Translations under genes and position numbers: made by a program
The notes under the pieces: model-generated
The model's database searches: none
Told to the model about the DNA's origin: nothing
The model's input: the letters and a program-made list of their open reading frames with translations, nothing else
Shown: positions 44,402-45,305 of the stretch, piece after piece
Numbering within the stretch: the first letter of the stretch is position 1
How the letters are laid out: every line of letters begins with the position of its first letter
DNA from: Nitrospirota bacterium
GTDB lineage: Bacteria; Nitrospirota; Thermodesulfovibrionia; Thermodesulfovibrionales; JdFR-85
DNA: 45,305 bases
Reading direction: 5' to 3'
NCBI GenBank assembly: GCA_035873375.1
Contig: JAYWMQ010000026.1
Coordinates: 1-45,305 of the forward strand

Positions 44402-44773
44402 TTATCCCTTTCGGATAATCTCAACTATTTTTTCAATAACCTCGTTGAGTTTTTCTACCTTAAGACCTCCAACTTTATAGAGGACGATATGTTTATCAGC
44501 TGTGAATATGCGATTGGTCTTATGTTACTCTGCTGTTTTAGACTGCTTTTGGTAAAATCTTGATCGATAAGTGGAATTGCATAATTGTCTTTAATGGATT
44601 GACTTGGATTGACTGGTTATCTGGCAAAGAATCAGGTTGTTACCATCTAAATTTGAAATAATTAAGGCAGGGCGTCTTTTGGCTTGGGTTAAGTCAGAGA
44701 AAGGAAAAGGAACAACAACTACGTCACCTTTTACAAATCTTGCCAAGCCTCGTCTTCCTCTGGTTTCATCCAA
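44402..44773 (-). pseudogene. MazF/PemK-type toxin with two frameshifts
   Basis: The first frame has FVKGDVVVVPFPFSDLTQAK and ILCQITSQS, clear MazF/PemK. After SQS a perfect 10-base duplication (AGTCAATCCA twice, about 44609-44628) shifts the frame. In the next frame KDNYAIPLIDQDF to SNIRP is the family's middle part. One further missing base after IRP moves reading to RIFTADKHIVLYKVGGLKVE and EIIRKG-stop at 44402. Restoring both would give a full-length toxin of about 115 residues, so inactivation looks recent. The antitoxin gene upstream is intact. Confidence 0.85.
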
Positions 44774-44925
44774 TCTTTTCTGAGAGATGTTTCACTGGCA
44801 ATGGCGGTATCCAGCCGTTCACGAACGATCTTTGTTTTTAAGAAGTGGATAAAGTCCAATACCTCGTCAAGTAACGGCTCTGGAACCTGTTCTATTTCGT
44901 TTAAAAGCAGCTCTTTTTTGCTCAT
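44731..44925 (-). CDS. Antitoxin of a MazF-type pair (DUF2281-like)
   Basis: 64 residues. MSKKELLLNEIEQVPEPLLDEVLDFIHFLK is the typical start of DUF2281/VapB-like antitoxins (shown in part: EQVPEPLLDEVLDFIHFLK). The acidic tail PEEDEAWQDL would bind the toxin. An AAGGAG-like site precedes the ATG. It overlaps the toxin frame. The toxin is broken, so this antitoxin is probably an orphan. Confidence 0.8.
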   Translation of the reverse strand: MSKKELLLNEIEQVPEPLLDEVLDFIHFLKTKIVRERLDTAIASETSLRKDWMKPEEDEAWQDL

Positions 44926-45094
44926 GAGTTCTTCTCCTTTTTGGGATATGTTAAATTATAACAAATTAAAACAGATAATAACACGGCTCAACGGACTTGT
45001 ATGCGTTCAGCATGGATGAGAAGCAATTGAAAACTTTAGAGAAATTGTTGCTAAATAGGGAAAAAGCAATAAGTCAACGTAGTCAACAACGTTA

Positions 45095-45137
45095 TATACT
45101 AAAAATGGGACAGGTTAGACTCTCCCATTTTAGTATA
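45095..45137. repeat. Stem-loop upstream of the IS110-like transposase
   Basis: TATACTAAAAATGGGA (45095-45110) and TCCCATTTTAGTATA (45123-45137) form a 15-base-pair stem with one unpaired A and a 12-base loop. It lies in the non-coding left part of the element. Confidence 0.85.
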
Positions 45138-45170
45138 GGAGATAGGAAATTAATAGCTATTAAGAAAAAG

Positions 45171-45226
45171 AAACCTCCTGTTAAGATATAGGCGCTAACC
45201 CAAACAAAATCTTAAACAGGAGGTTT
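45171..45226. repeat. Inverted repeat covering the transposase ribosome site
   Basis: AAACCTCCTGTTAAGAT (45171-45187) is complementary to ATCTTAAACAGGAGGTTT (45209-45226) with one extra A. The right arm contains the AGGAGG of the transposase gene, so a transcript entering from the left would hide its ribosome site. Confidence 0.85.
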
Positions 45227-45230
45227 CAGA

Positions 45231-45305
45231 ATGCAGTTTAATATTAACAGGATTGAAGGATTCCGTCAATTAAGAAAAGAGATACGGGGTTCAAAAGAGC
45301 ATTTA
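45231..45305 (+). CDS. IS110-like transposase, N-terminal 25 residues (runs off the window)
   Basis: An AGGAGG site lies eight bases before the ATG. The reading frame MQFNINRIEGFRQLRKEI continues to the window end and fits the region just before the 'IGIDvaK' DEDD motif of IS110-family recombinases. The call rests on a short sequence. If right, the non-coding region left of it could encode the bridge RNA of this family. Confidence 0.5.
   Translation, partial: MQFNINRIEGFRQLRKEIRGSKEHL

Noticed and set aside
44369-44563. Plus-strand frame of 64 residues
   Set aside because: It is the complement of the MazF pseudogene, whose minus-strand pieces are clearly homologous to a family.
44997-45191. 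Small protein of about 60 residues upstream of the IS110-like gene
   Set aside because: It spans a strong stem-loop, has no ribosome site or family likeness and lies in what should be the non-coding end of the element.

Overview
The window looks like a Gram-negative bacterial chromosome segment of moderate G+C. LPS heptose kinase, CcdA, a lipoprotein peptidyl-prolyl isomerase, glgC and a type II/IV secretion-type ATPase pair point to a didermic bacterium. A Nitrospirota or deltaproteobacterial-type lineage is my inference from the gene repertoire and the fused glyQS; nothing in the window proves it.

Region 1 (1-18365) is a large CRISPR-Cas locus read almost entirely on the minus strand. Its left edge is mobile-element debris: the 3' end of an IS66 transposase and a RAYT (REP-associated tyrosine transposase) gene whose flanking repeat cuts into CRISPR array 1. 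In transcription order, right to left, it holds: mini-array 3; cas10 (GGDD present, no HD domain); a Cas7-like RAMP; csx10 (Cas5-type); a probable small subunit; two more Cas7-like RAMPs; csx19; a TIGR03986-type RAMP with an S1-like tail; a standalone CARF protein; a coiled-coil protein with four membrane segments; a membrane-anchored SAVED-like protein; a short Csx3-like protein; cas6; leader and array 2; an RT-Cas1 fusion; two different cas2 genes; and relics of csx3, cas6 and leader in front of array 1. This is a type III-D system that probably acquires spacers from RNA (RT-Cas1), with cyclic-oligoadenylate signalling (Cas10 Palm) feeding an unusual membrane effector set (CARF, 4-TM, TM-SAVED, Csx3-like). 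Three arrays share one leader family but carry three repeat variants; array 2 switches variant in the middle. An unexpectedly high share of spacers (about 13 of 29) contain hairpins.

Region 2 (18468-25390) holds a decayed ParE-type toxin-antitoxin pair, a Ca2+-type P-ATPase overlapping a Ca2+/Na+-type exchanger, glgC, tRNA-Gln and tRNA-Glu, and a cobD-like aminotransferase.

Region 3 (25425-42841) is ordinary housekeeping: a parvulin lipoprotein; glyQS fused in one frame; gcvH-lpdA followed by an unknown helical protein; eno; MOSC-mogA-ccdA; a PP-loop tRNA-thiolation-like protein with hldA; a DMT permease; and an ExeA-like AAA ATPase with receiver-like tail next to a PilB/GspE-like ATPase whose catalytic boxes are degenerate.

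Region 4 (42884-45305) has tRNA-Leu, a SEC-C protein, a graveyard of toxin-antitoxin genes (HigA fragment, frameshifted MazF toxin, intact antitoxin) and the start of an IS110-like transposase preceded by two strong inverted repeats.
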